Below, piece after piece: positions 22,946 to 34,400 of a stretch of DNA of 64,000 bases. The stretch lies in contig NC_003071.7 of assembly GCF_000001735.4 (NCBI RefSeq), forward strand, positions 8,115,151 to 8,179,150, given 5' to 3'. Under the pieces are notes generated by a model. The model made no database searches. It was not told the DNA's origin and worked only from the letters and a program-made list of their open reading frames with translations. A program made the translations under genes and the position numbers. Position 1 is the stretch's first letter; every line of letters starts with the position of its first letter. Source of the DNA: Arabidopsis thaliana (lineage: Eukaryota > Streptophyta > Magnoliopsida > Brassicales > Brassicaceae).

Positions 22946-24446
22946 ATCGAAGAAATTTTACTTTACCTTTTACTCTGATTTCTTCAGAGATTATGAGAGA
23001 ACGAACACTTCAGAAATGTTAGATGTTTCTAAATTGGGCTTGGGCTTTAAAGTATTACCCAAAGGCTATTAAAGTCGTTTTTTCCAATTTGGGCTCCTGA
23101 TTTATTAGTATGGGAGGGCTTAGTTTTGGGCTTTAAAGTATGCCCCAATGCCTAATAATGTCTAGCTAGTTCTTCGTTATACTAAAGAACGAATTTTGGA
23201 AATTCTTGAATTACGATTGTACCCTTATATTAATTTCATCTTTTGTCTTATTCTTATTTATGCAAAAGTTATGCAAAAGTTTTAAGAAATTAGCAGCCAA
23301 GCCTAAAGAATCATTGAGAGTTTATAAGGGTGATTTGGTAATTGAGTAGTTTATTAGCTAATTTGATTTCAGTGGCACGTGGTAAATTACTGGTGGTTTA
23401 AAACTATTGTACGTGGACGATTCTTAGCCAACGAACTAGTACACTCTAGTGCGAACAGGTACATGATTAAATTCGTGGACATCCAATCATATCTCGTCCA
23501 AGATAAGACCAAAACATATGAGGTCATTACTCACTAATAAACATTTAAACTTTTGTTTTGTCAACGAATAGTGTGTTTTTCTTTTGTCATTCCAATTTTT
23601 TTCTGTTTTCTTTTCACTATTCACTTTTGGTCCATAATATTTTATGGGTATATAAGATAATCGTTTTTGTCTTCATACATGGTAACATGGATGTTTATAT
23701 ATGTAATAGTGTTAAAAAGAAAAAGTGGTCGGTTATACTTAACTTATTATGATAGAGCTTTGAAAACAAACAACACGAGATGGAGAAATTAGTCATTCAA
23801 CAAAAGAAAAGGACGAACGCAGTGACTTAACATGAAACTGTGAGCGGCCCAAAATCATTTATGTAATGGACCCTTAACTTTTCATGCACACGATTTTTCT
23901 CATTTATATGTTTTTCTGCTCTCTTTTTTTCCTCTTTATCATTACTTTAATTTATTTTATGTTCTTTTTTCGAAGCACCATAATTGTATGCTTTCACCAA
24001 ATAATCCAAATTTAGAATCATTAATATGTCAAAAAAGAATTGCATATATTCAATAAAACGTAATGCTAAGTAGTACAATGCATGTATTATACAAAATGTA
24101 ATGATATAGATCCAACGTATATATCAAAGTGGACCAAAATATATCTTATGTATTAGACGAGTTTACTATGCAAAATTTATGATTCTATTCCGCATGGAGC
24201 GTGCTAATACTACTTCGAACCCCTTTGAGACCAATATGTGATTCTATATTCTATCTAGTACAAATTATGAGAAGTATATACGTACGATGAGAGTATAAAA
24301 CATTTCAATATTTGTATAGAGAGGACACCACTTGGTTGACTTGACCCACGATAAGATATTGAAGAAACCAAACTTGTATAGTACGAATTCGAAATCGTAA
24401 TTGATGATGCGATTCGACAAGTCCAGGGGCTCCCTCCCACGCGCAA
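22946..24446. other. Intergenic region between F-box gene and PHYB
   Basis: The first 250 bp hold TGGGCT/GGGCTT site II-like motifs and an imperfect duplication around GGGCTTTAAAGTAT (23038-23051 and 23129-23142), likely F-box gene promoter. 23200-24440 is AT-rich; short ORFs show no domain. Distal PHYB regulatory DNA presumably lies here but I see no specific module beyond the G-box cluster. Confidence 0.45.
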
Positions 24447-24512
24447 TGGGCCCAGCAACCACGTGTGGCCACTAGAGAGAATAAACCATTAGCCCACGTG
24501 ATCTTGGGCCCA
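24447..24512 (+). promoter_or_regulatory. PHYB: PHYB promoter: paired G-boxes flanked by TGGGCCCA palindromes
   Basis: Within 66 bp there are TGGGCCCA (24447-24454), CACGTG (24460-24465), CACGTG (24495-24500) and TGGGCCCA (24505-24512). The order palindrome/G-box/G-box/palindrome is nearly mirror-symmetric, with 5-bp and 4-bp gaps. G-boxes bind bZIP (HY5-like) and bHLH (PIF-like) factors, and GGGCCC/TGGGCC sites bind TCP-class factors in plants. Occupancy here is inference. It lies about 420-480 bp before the PHYB ATG. Confidence 0.65.
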
Positions 24513-24854
24513 ATCAATCTCTCCCTCACATTAAACGACAAAACAAAAGCTCTTCTGGGTTAAATTGATAAATATCAAAACTTTAAAGGTAATTTGCTAA
24601 AATCGCCACACAAAAAAAGTCGCAGAAAATATATGAGGAAACAAAAAGCGAAGACGACAAAAAAAAAAAAAACTCTGATTTTTTTTTGTTATCTCTCTCT
24701 ATCTGAGAGGCACACATTTTGCTTCGTCTTCTTCAATTTATTTTATTGGTTTCTCCACTTATCTCCGATCTCAATTCTCCCCATTTTCTTCTTCCTCAAG
24801 TTCAAAATTCTTGAGAATTTAGCTCTACCAGAATTCGTCTCCGATAACTAGTGG

Positions 24855-24893
24855 ATGATGATTCACCCTAAATCCTTCCTTGTCTCAAGGTAA
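24855..24893 (+). other. Upstream ORF in PHYB leader (12 codons)
   Basis: Two adjacent in-frame ATGs (24855 and 24858) open a 12-codon [15 protein letters not shown], ending in TAA at 24891-24893, 35 nt before the PHYB ATG. It is probably inside the transcribed leader because it follows a long pyrimidine-rich stretch (24690-24830), but the transcription start is not visible in sequence. Confidence 0.6.
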
Positions 24894-24928
24894 TTCTGAG
24901 AAATTTCTCAAATTCAAAATCAAACGGC

Positions 24929-27900
24929 ATGGTTTCCGGAGTCGGGGGTAGTGGCGGTGGCCGTGGCGGTGGCCGTGGCGGAGAAGAAGAACCGTCGTCA
25001 AGTCACACTCCTAATAACCGAAGAGGAGGAGAACAAGCTCAATCGTCGGGAACGAAATCTCTCAGACCAAGAAGCAACACTGAATCAATGAGCAAAGCAA
25101 TTCAACAGTACACCGTCGACGCAAGACTCCACGCCGTTTTCGAACAATCCGGCGAATCAGGGAAATCATTCGACTACTCACAATCACTCAAAACGACGAC
25201 GTACGGTTCCTCTGTACCTGAGCAACAGATCACAGCTTATCTCTCTCGAATCCAGCGAGGTGGTTACATTCAGCCTTTCGGATGTATGATCGCCGTCGAT
25301 GAATCCAGTTTCCGGATCATCGGTTACAGTGAAAACGCCAGAGAAATGTTAGGGATTATGCCTCAATCTGTTCCTACTCTTGAGAAACCTGAGATTCTAG
25401 CTATGGGAACTGATGTGAGATCTTTGTTCACTTCTTCGAGCTCGATTCTACTCGAGCGTGCTTTCGTTGCTCGAGAGATTACCTTGTTAAATCCGGTTTG
25501 GATCCATTCCAAGAATACTGGTAAACCGTTTTACGCCATTCTTCATAGGATTGATGTTGGTGTTGTTATTGATTTAGAGCCAGCTAGAACTGAAGATCCT
25601 GCGCTTTCTATTGCTGGTGCTGTTCAATCGCAGAAACTCGCGGTTCGTGCGATTTCTCAGTTACAGGCTCTTCCTGGTGGAGATATTAAGCTTTTGTGTG
25701 ACACTGTCGTGGAAAGTGTGAGGGACTTGACTGGTTATGATCGTGTTATGGTTTATAAGTTTCATGAAGATGAGCATGGAGAAGTTGTAGCTGAGAGTAA
25801 ACGAGATGATTTAGAGCCTTATATTGGACTGCATTATCCTGCTACTGATATTCCTCAAGCGTCAAGGTTCTTGTTTAAGCAGAACCGTGTCCGAATGATA
25901 GTAGATTGCAATGCCACACCTGTTCTTGTGGTCCAGGACGATAGGCTAACTCAGTCTATGTGCTTGGTTGGTTCTACTCTTAGGGCTCCTCATGGTTGTC
26001 ACTCTCAGTATATGGCTAACATGGGATCTATTGCGTCTTTAGCAATGGCGGTTATAATCAATGGAAATGAAGATGATGGGAGCAATGTAGCTAGTGGAAG
26101 AAGCTCGATGAGGCTTTGGGGTTTGGTTGTTTGCCATCACACTTCTTCTCGCTGCATACCGTTTCCGCTAAGGTATGCTTGTGAGTTTTTGATGCAGGCT
26201 TTCGGTTTACAGTTAAACATGGAATTGCAGTTAGCTTTGCAAATGTCAGAGAAACGCGTTTTGAGAACGCAGACACTGTTATGTGATATGCTTCTGCGTG
26301 ACTCGCCTGCTGGAATTGTTACACAGAGTCCCAGTATCATGGACTTAGTGAAATGTGACGGTGCAGCATTTCTTTACCACGGGAAGTATTACCCGTTGGG
26401 TGTTGCTCCTAGTGAAGTTCAGATAAAAGATGTTGTGGAGTGGTTGCTTGCGAATCATGCGGATTCAACCGGATTAAGCACTGATAGTTTAGGCGATGCG
26501 GGGTATCCCGGTGCAGCTGCGTTAGGGGATGCTGTGTGCGGTATGGCAGTTGCATATATCACAAAAAGAGACTTTCTTTTTTGGTTTCGATCTCACACTG
26601 CGAAAGAAATCAAATGGGGAGGCGCTAAGCATCATCCGGAGGATAAAGATGATGGGCAACGAATGCATCCTCGTTCGTCCTTTCAGGCTTTTCTTGAAGT
26701 TGTTAAGAGCCGGAGTCAGCCATGGGAAACTGCGGAAATGGATGCGATTCACTCGCTCCAGCTTATTCTGAGAGACTCTTTTAAAGAATCTGAGGCGGCT
26801 ATGAACTCTAAAGTTGTGGATGGTGTGGTTCAGCCATGTAGGGATATGGCGGGGGAACAGGGGATTGATGAGTTAGGTGCAGTTGCAAGAGAGATGGTTA
26901 GGCTCATTGAGACTGCAACTGTTCCTATATTCGCTGTGGATGCCGGAGGCTGCATCAATGGATGGAACGCTAAGATTGCAGAGTTGACAGGTCTCTCAGT
27001 TGAAGAAGCTATGGGGAAGTCTCTGGTTTCTGATTTAATATACAAAGAGAATGAAGCAACTGTCAATAAGCTTCTTTCTCGTGCTTTGAGAGGTATATTC
27101 AGTTCTTCAGCTATGTTGTATCTGCGGTGTATATACCAATTCGCGGGTATTTGATTATTTTGTTGCATTTGGCAATGCAGGGGACGAGGAAAAGAATGTG
27201 GAGGTTAAGCTGAAAACTTTCAGCCCCGAACTACAAGGGAAAGCAGTTTTTGTGGTTGTGAATGCTTGTTCCAGCAAGGACTACTTGAACAACATTGTCG
27301 GCGTTTGTTTTGTTGGACAAGACGTTACTAGTCAGAAAATCGTAATGGATAAGTTCATCAACATACAAGGAGATTACAAGGCTATTGTACATAGCCCAAA
27401 CCCTCTAATCCCGCCAATTTTTGCTGCTGACGAGAACACGTGCTGCCTGGAATGGAACATGGCGATGGAAAAGCTTACGGGTTGGTCTCGCAGTGAAGTG
27501 ATTGGGAAAATGATTGTCGGGGAAGTGTTTGGGAGCTGTTGCATGCTAAAGGGTCCTGATGCTTTAACCAAGTTCATGATTGTATTGCATAATGCGATTG
27601 GTGGCCAAGATACGGATAAGTTCCCTTTCCCATTCTTTGACCGCAATGGGAAGTTTGTTCAGGCTCTATTGACTGCAAACAAGCGGGTTAGCCTCGAGGG
27701 AAAGGTTATTGGGGCTTTCTGTTTCTTGCAAATCCCGAGCCCTGAGCTGCAGCAAGCTTTAGCAGTCCAACGGAGGCAGGACACAGAGTGTTTCACGAAG
27801 GCAAAAGAGTTGGCTTATATTTGTCAGGTGATAAAGAATCCTTTGAGCGGTATGCGTTTCGCAAACTCATTGTTGGAGGCCACAGACTTGAACGAGGACC

Positions 27901-29001
27901 AGAAGCAGTTACTTGAAACAAGTGTTTCTTGCGAGAAACAGATCTCAAGGATCGTCGGGGACATGGATCTTGAAAGCATTGAAGACGGGTGAGTATAGTT
28001 AGAATTTATCTAGAAGCTAGTTTTGCTTACTTCACAAAATGTGACCAAATCCCAAATTTTGTTTTTTTCATTGATCAGTTCATTTGTGCTAAAGAGGGAA
28101 GAGTTTTTCCTTGGAAGTGTCATAAACGCGATTGTAAGTCAAGCGATGTTCTTATTAAGGGACAGAGGTCTTCAGCTGATCCGTGACATTCCCGAAGAGA
28201 TCAAATCAATAGAGGTTTTTGGAGACCAGATAAGGATTCAACAGCTCCTGGCTGAGTTTCTGCTGAGTATAATCCGGTATGCACCATCTCAAGAGTGGGT
28301 GGAGATCCATTTAAGCCAACTTTCAAAGCAAATGGCTGATGGATTCGCCGCCATCCGCACAGAATTCAGGTACATTTCATTGTTCCCGCTGTTGTCTCCA
28401 CATATCCATAACCAAAATTATGCAATCCGGTTTTTTTGGTTCCTTATTTTGTACATAAAGAAAATGAATTTGGTTTGGTTAATTACGAATTTGATTTAGG
28501 CGTTTAAAGAATTTGAGGTTTTAACCAATTCACTATTTGTTTTGGTTATTGTTTAGTTGGAACCTAGATTAGTTTGATTTTTGTATTCGGTTTAGTCGAC
28601 TTGGGAACTTTTAGACACATCCATAGGCCTAGAATTAGCAGTCAAGGAATGTAATGTTTTCAAATTGATGAAAACCAGCTCAAAAGTGTAAAACTTGGGT
28701 TTCATGTGTTGGTGTCTTTGTTATGTCTTTATTCGTTGTTTGCAGAATGGCGTGTCCAGGTGAAGGTCTGCCTCCAGAGCTAGTCCGAGACATGTTCCAT
28801 AGCAGCAGGTGGACAAGCCCTGAAGGTTTAGGTCTAAGCGTATGTCGAAAGATTTTAAAGCTAATGAACGGTGAGGTTCAATACATCCGAGAATCAGAAC
28901 GGTCCTATTTCCTCATCATTCTGGAACTCCCTGTACCTCGAAAGCGACCATTGTCAACTGCTAGTGGAAGTGGTGACATGATGCTGATGATGCCATATTA
29001 G
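24929..29001 (+). CDS. PHYB: Phytochrome B, red/far-red photoreceptor
   Basis: Main red-light and temperature-sensing phytochrome; reversibly converts Pr/Pfr, moves to the nucleus and inhibits PIF factors. Four exons: 24929-27092, 27181-27988, 28079-28369 and 28746-29001, giving 1172 aa. Order: Gly/Arg-rich N-terminal extension (residues 1-~100), PAS, GAF with chromophore Cys at residue 357 (TGT 25997-25999, in PHGCHSQYM), GAF signature YPATDIP, PHY domain, two PAS domains ([26 protein letters not shown]) and the C-terminal histidine-kinase-related module. That module has a degenerate ATP lid ([14 protein letters not shown]) and no phospho-acceptor His motif. Residue 143 is Ile, the allele I associate with Columbia. 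Frame is intact throughout; no truncation. Confidence 0.99.
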
Positions 29002-29796
29002 TCACACTTCAGTTGGTATGAGAGTTTGTATCATTGTATGAGTGTTTGTGTGTCTAACGACGTCGGAGGAGGATAGAAAGTTTTTTTTTTGTTTCCGGTG
29101 AGATTAGTAGAGAAGAGGGAGATTATTTGCGTTCAGCTCAGCTCGCCGGAAAAAAAACGTAACAGTAGTTGTAGAGAATTTCAAGACTTTTGTTTGTGCT
29201 GTGTAAATTGACAACTCCGAGAGAAACAAAACAATGAGATAAGAAGAGAGCATATTAATCGATGACCAATCCTTTTAATTTGTTACTCGTTACATCAATT
29301 CAAAATTATTATTTGATTGTTAACCATTTATAAATCATATTATATCCAATTAGTCTGTCTACGCAATCAAGAGGTAAAGGCCAATCACATTAATTTTAAA
29401 AGATTTATGATGAAATGGTACCGTCCAAAAAGTTGAAATTTTACAAACTCCACTATATATATAAAAAGTGAGATGTTTAAATTAGGCTGGCTAAGCTTAG
29501 GATGTAACACATTAACAATAGTTAATTTAATGTTTATGATGTATCGCACTATAGTTTTGATGTGTATGCTCTCCAGGCTGTTTCGTTTTTCACATTACCC
29601 ACACTAAACTCACCTTTTTTCTTAAAGAAAATTAAAGTAAAGCTCAAAGACTGAAATATTAACAATATATAACTAATCATTAAGGAATCAAAACTCCATT
29701 ATATATGCTCTATAAATACTCACCAATCAATAGCCTTCTAAATGTCTCAAACCCAATTCAAACCCTTAAACCCACCTAAAACCTTCAAAACTTATA
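29002..29796 (+). promoter_or_regulatory. PHYB 3'UTR, spacer and XTH21 promoter (TATA box)
   Basis: PHYB 3'UTR reaches about 29250. The XTH21 promoter carries a canonical CTATAAATA at 29710-29718, 78 bp before the ATG, preceded by AT-rich DNA. No other feature was seen. Confidence 0.6.
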
Positions 29797-31115
29797 ATGG
29801 TTTCTAGTACACTTTTGGTTATGTCAATATCTCTCTTTCTTGGTTTAAGCATATTGCTTGTTGTACACGGTAAAGATTTCAACCAAGACATTGACATAAC
29901 CTGGGGTGATGGTAGAGGAAATATTTTGAACAATGGTACTCTTCTAAATCTCGGTCTTGATCAATCTTCGGGTTCAGGGTTTCAATCGAAAGCCGAGTAT
30001 TTGTACGGAAAAGTTGATATGCAGATCAAACTTGTCCCGGGAAATTCAGCCGGGACCGTGACCACCTTCTACGTAAGCCCTTCTTAATTAGCTAGACATA
30101 CATATAAATCTGTTACCTAATGTTATATTGAATGATACATTTTGAGGACTTTTTGGTGTGTAGTTGAAGTCTCAAGGATTAACATGGGACGAGATAGATT
30201 TCGAGTTTTTGGGGAATGTTAGTGGAGATCCATACATTGTTCACACTAATGTTTACACTCAAGGCAAGGGTGATAGAGAGCAACAATTCTACCTTTGGTT
30301 CGATCCAACAGCCGCGTTCCACAACTACTCTATTCTATGGAATCCGAGTCACATAGTGTAAGCATATATACCACAATCCAAATGATAGTTCACCAAGTGA
30401 TTTTTTTAGACATCGAACTGAAAGTGAACCGGTTTGGTTTTTGGATTAATTTGCCAAATCAAAAATCTTAAATCACTAGATCCATGACGTTAAATATATA
30501 TTTCATCTTACTATAAATTTTGTTGCTACCTTTATATATTTTCAACTCATTTTTAATTATACTATGAATGATATGGTTAATAAATATAAGAGGTGACAAA
30601 AGCTAATCACAACATTATAATATCTCATTGAACAATATCTTGGTTCATATTTTTAATTTCCTAATAGGTTCTATATTGATGGGAAGCCAATCAGAGAATT
30701 CAAGAACTTGGAAGTATTGGGTGTGGCTTATCCAAAGAACCAACCCATGAGAATGTATGGAAGTCTATGGAACGCAGACGATTGGGCCACGAGGGGAGGG
30801 CTGGTAAAGACAAACTGGTCACAGGGACCATTCGTAGCCTCTTTCATGAACTACAACTCCGAGAATGCTTGTGTTTGGTCCATCGTTAATGGAACCACAA
30901 CTACTTCTCCTTGTAGCCCCGGTGACTCGACTTCTTCTTCTTCGAGCAGTACTAGCGAGTGGTTTTCGCAGAGAGGGATGGATTCTTCAAGCAAGAAAGT
31001 TCTTAGATGGGTTCAGAGGAAGTTCATGGTTTACAATTATTGTAAGGACAAGAAGCGATTCTCTAATGGTTTGCCTGTTGAATGCACTGCTAAGAACAAG
31101 AACACAAAGTCTTGA
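29797..31115 (+). CDS. XTH21: Xyloglucan endotransglucosylase/hydrolase 21
   Basis: Secreted GH16 enzyme that cuts and rejoins xyloglucan in the cell wall. Three exons: 29797-30072, 30164-30357 and 30668-31115, giving 305 aa. N-terminal signal peptide (about 25 residues, hydrophobic [18 protein letters not shown], cleavage near HGKDF). The catalytic motif DEIDFEFLG is complete, with nucleophile and acid/base Glu, and is followed closely by the N-glycosylation sequon NVS. The XET C-terminal extension has paired cysteines (CVWS...SPCSP; YNYC...VEC). A serine-rich run ([13 protein letters not shown]) lies in the linker before the C-terminal extension and looks like a codon-repeat expansion. It matches At2g18800 from memory. 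Confidence 0.95.
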
Positions 31116-32069
31116 GTTTTTTTTTTCTTAAGCATTTAATGAGTTTTAGGGTCTTGGTTTATGTTAAGATCATTTGTTGGGGTTTGTTCATTGTGTGGTG
31201 GTTTACATGGGATGGGAAAGTTTTTTTGGTGGTAAAAGAGGAAAAACTTTGCGGTTGAATTTTCAAAACTAAGCCAAAGAAAAATGGAGATAATGATAAC
31301 GAAAAAAAGAAGAAGATAATTTGATCCAAAAAATTCACCTTTTTAATCATCGTCGTAGATGAAAAAAATATCTTAAAACGTGTAATCAAATAACTAAAAA
31401 AAAAAATCATATTAAATTTGTTTAAAGAAGGGAAAGTAGCCAATAATTTACCAAGTCCAAATGAATAACACATGATTTTGATAAGAGTTGTAAACTTAAT
31501 GATTCAAGAAGACATTGTTTTTTTTGAATTTTTAAATCTATTAAAATTTATGAACTAATAACTATTCCTAATTTTTTCGACATATGTCAAAATCCAGACA
31601 AATATTAGCATATATACATATCTAGAAATAAAATTGAAAAATATTTAGATATACACATGTCTATGAAATTAACACATAAGGGAATGAGGAATTGTATAAG
31701 TGTTACGTATGATGCATTGATGCGAGAATTTCTTTTTTTATGTAATGAAAAAGATCCTTTGTGAATATATAATTTATAAATATTATTGTTTAGTACTAAA
31801 ATATAGATTTTTTCTTAAGATCTATGAACCAATAAATTTCTCTACAGTTTTTTGACATGTCAAAATCTAACAAATATAAACCACAAGCATATAAACCAAT
31901 AAATCTCTCTAAAGTTTTTAAGACCCTCAAAGAAAAAGAAATTAAAAAATAGTCGGATTATTAGAGATTTCAAGATGCACAACTCTAGCAATTGCATAGA
32001 AATATATTCTGATTCTATGGTGTCGTTTGACTTATATTCTTGGACAGTTCCTCTGACTAACAGAGATTA
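31116..32069. other. XTH21 3' flank and AT-rich spacer
   Basis: XTH21 3'UTR then very AT-rich DNA. Two imperfect copies of a ~60-bp segment (motif GACAT(A)TGTCAAAATC...ACAAATAT) lie near 31545-31605 and 31820-31880, with a partial third near 31890-31920. Nothing coding was seen. Confidence 0.45.
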
Positions 32070-32190
32070 GTCACATAGCACAGCTGTTTTGGTTGGAATC
32101 TCTAGTTACAACCGAAGATAGAGGTCCAGCTCTGTGACGGAGACCAGTGAGCCTCCTCCTATTTGCCTCTTGTACAACCTCGCCATGAAC
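32070..32190 (-). pseudogene. Fragment of a DUF313/B3-type gene 3' end
   Basis: 32073-32190 aligns by eye with the 3' coding end of the DUF313 pseudogene at 32755-32875. Shared blocks include AGCTGTTTT, ACTCTTAACTACAACCG versus TCTCTAGTTACAACCG, and AGGTCCAGCTCTGTG versus AGATCCAGCTCTGTG followed by CGGAGAC. Differences and indels leave no usable frame. It is a short, separately decayed copy of the tail of the same gene family. Confidence 0.6.
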
Positions 32191-32788
32191 ATATTGAGCT
32201 ATGGAAAAAGCTAGTTGAGTATTCTTCAGAGAGATCAGCAGAGGAACATGGTTTGGCTTCTTATCGTGTCTAGCTCATAGGTATGTCACTGCAGTCTATA
32301 CCAAATCTTAAGTTGTACATGAATATATCTCACATGTTCCAACTGTCTGTTTACTACATTCTTTTTCGTTATACATATAATTGGTGACTTCCGATCTTAC
32401 GAGTTTATATGACTTTCGTTATGTCATTGACTGGTTTGTTCCGATCTTACGAGGATTACTTATATGAAAAAAGGCAAGCGGGAAAGAAAACTTGCCAAAA
32501 ACAAACATCATCCGTTCAAACAAAAAGGAACTATATAAGGAATGAAAATCAGCACAAGAACGTTACACTAACACTCAGAATATTGAGCTAAAAGACCAAA
32601 AAAAAAATAACTCCTAGATAAAAAGGACAAAAATCCAAAAAGCAGTGTCTGAAAAAAAAAAATACTTGCATGGCAAACTTCGGCAATAGAACTAGAATCC
32701 ACAAGACCACACCTAAAACACCAAAAAAAAAAAAAAAAAGAGAAACAAGTCACATAGAAGAGCTGTTTTTGCTGCTGGAAACTCTTAA

Positions 32789-33678
32789 CTACAACCGGAG
32801 CTCGAGATCCAGCTCTGTGTCGGAGACGAGTGAGCTCATCGTATCTGCGTCTTGTGAAGCCTCGAGACAAGCCGTCTCCACGGTCAATTTAGCCAATAAA
32901 TTTAGGCACTCCCAATCTTTAGTCGGAGCTAGATCTGGATCTGAAAGAACGAGGGCGAAAAAGAGCATGTCTGGGGAGTGGAAGGACCAGAGCCGAAGCC
33001 TCGTGCCTGTCTCTAGAATGTTTTCGGTGACGACCTTGTTCCATCCTGAACCTAAGACGTAGTTGGAAGTGGAAGTCATATCCCATCTCTTGAGCTTAAG
33101 CTTCCTCTGTAGACCCTCGGAATTCACCAAGATCACATCCGCTCCTTTGTCACTGTCACTTATCTTTTTGTAATGTCTATCTATTTTTTCTAACTCTTCC
33201 TCGTTTAAGAAGTCCATATCTAGTATCTGTTCCAGGGCATCAAGAGACGTGTCTGAAGTTCGTCGACATCACTATCGGGAAGAACCTTCACAAATATCAG
33301 CTTTGCATCCACACCGTTCACTTCTCTCATCACGTTAATCAGTCATTCCGTCGGTGTCCTATCTTCATCCGTCACTATAACTTTAAGCGGCTTTCTTTTT
33401 CTTACCGGTTTGTTTGAAACCCCTTTTTGAGGCCTCTTGGACTCTACATGGCACAAACTTGGAGAAGAAGCAACACGATTAGGGTTTTGTTCCGGGTCTT
33501 GATTCTTGCACTCATCAATCTTCAGTCATTTGCTTAAGCTGGAAATCATCGTTGTGCTCCTTAGATTGTAATTAATTACTCTTTTCGTTCTCTCTCTCTT
33601 ATTATCCTCGAGACGTACAATATCTAACGCTCTGTTGTCTCCCTGCAAACCATTGAATTGATCATCAGCTCTCACCAT
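32789..33678 (-). pseudogene. DUF313 / B3-domain-like gene, disrupted
   Basis: Read on the minus strand from the ATG at 33678 there is a nearly continuous REM/DUF313-type B3-like protein. An N-terminal region with NYNLRSTTMISS is followed by a basic stretch, then KLIFVKVLPDSDVD, and then the B3-like core (KRWDMTSTSNYVLGSGWNKV, LWSFHSPDMLFF). Three lesions break it: a TGA within the motif reading SLSK*LKID (the sister copy at 34002-34400 has CGA here), a TGA after RTPTE, and a one-base frameshift just after LLMPWN. The open 142-codon 3' ORF (33217-32789) may be annotated as a short B3 protein (At2g18810, putative). I read it as a decayed gene, though the terminal ORF could be expressed. Confidence 0.75.
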
Positions 33679-33779
33679 GGTTATCAAAAAATAGATAGAC
33701 AAGAAGAAAAGAGTTAAGCGGCAGAGAGGACTTATATATTATTCTGATGGTCAATTCCTTTCTCGAACGGACAAAGGTA

Positions 33780-33830
33780 TATATATATATATAACTCTCT
33801 ATTAATTTTTTTTTGTTATAATATCTTTAT
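33780..33830. repeat. TA microsatellite and T tract upstream of DUF313 pseudogene
   Basis: A (TA)n run of about 16 bp (33778-33793), then ATAACTCTCTATTAA and a T tract. The same context without the TA expansion recurs upstream of the sister copy near 34400-34440. The promoter region was therefore duplicated along with the gene. Confidence 0.6.
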
Positions 33831-33908
33831 ATTTTTGTATTAGTTTTAGATAATCACTAAATTACTTGCTTCTTTTCTATGTCATAACTACAGGCTTGTA
33901 TTGTGTTG

Positions 33909-34045
33909 GTTATTCTTTTGTTTGTTGTTCGGTTTAAACTTTAAATACATGTATTTACCTTCAAACTTTTTTTTTTTGGTGAGATTCTCAAACTATTTAA
34001 TTTAAGTCCAGAAAAACGATTTATTTCTCCCCAAAATATTTGTAT
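33909..34045 (+). repeat. Dispersed repeat, copy 1
   Basis: About 135 bp matches 42657-42790 in the same orientation. Shared blocks: GTTTAAA(C/T)TTTAAATACATGTATTTA, TTCTCAAACTATTTAATT and GGTTTATTTCTCCCCAAAATA (copy 1 CGATTTATTTCTCCCC). Estimated identity is above 80% by eye. No coding capacity and no clear terminal repeats; class unknown. Confidence 0.7.
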
Positions 34046-34400
34046 TTCTTACTGGTTTGTTTGAAACCCCTTTTTGAGGCCTCTTGGACTTTACATGGCA
34101 CAAACTTGGAGAAGAAGCAACACGATTAGGGTTTTGTTCCGGGTCTTGATTCTTGCACTCATCAATCTTCAATCGTTTGCTCAAGCTGGAAATCATCGTT
34201 GTGCTCCTTAGATTGTAATTAATTACTCTTCTCGTTCTATCTCTCTTATTATCCTCGACACTAGCATGAGCTTCAGTGGATGTTTCTCCTATTTCCTCAT
34301 ATGCAAAAGCTCTAACCATTCTCTCCCTCGCTACACGTACAATATCTAACGCTCTCTTGTCTCCCTGCAAACCATTGAATTCCCTTTTTCGAACGGACAA
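34002..34400 (-). pseudogene. Truncated sister copy of the DUF313/B3 gene (N-terminal part)
   Basis: A 132-codon minus-strand ORF. Residues ~8-117 match the N-terminal part of the disrupted gene at 33678-32789 nearly word for word (EFNGLQGDKRALDIVRV, NYNLRSTTMISSLSKRLKID, NPNRVASSPSLCHVKSKRPQ). It carries an extra ~25-residue segment (ERMVRAFAYEEIGETSTEA) absent from the other copy. Similarity stops after SNKPVR (~34053), where it runs into dispersed-repeat DNA, so the B3 core is lost. It is open but almost certainly non-functional as a B3 protein. Upstream flanks are also shared, showing tandem duplication. Confidence 0.7.

Noticed and set aside
24211-24240. TTCGAACCCC motif resembling a tRNA T-loop (minus strand)
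   Set aside because: No matching D-arm, anticodon arm or acceptor stem could be built around it.
31159-31473. 104-codon minus-strand ORF after XTH21
   Set aside because: Phe/Leu/Ser-rich product of A-rich XTH21 3' flank; no homology-like motif.
32670-33062. 130-codon plus-strand ORF over the DUF313 region
   Set aside because: It is antisense to the recognisable B3-like frame and begins in poly(A)-like low complexity.
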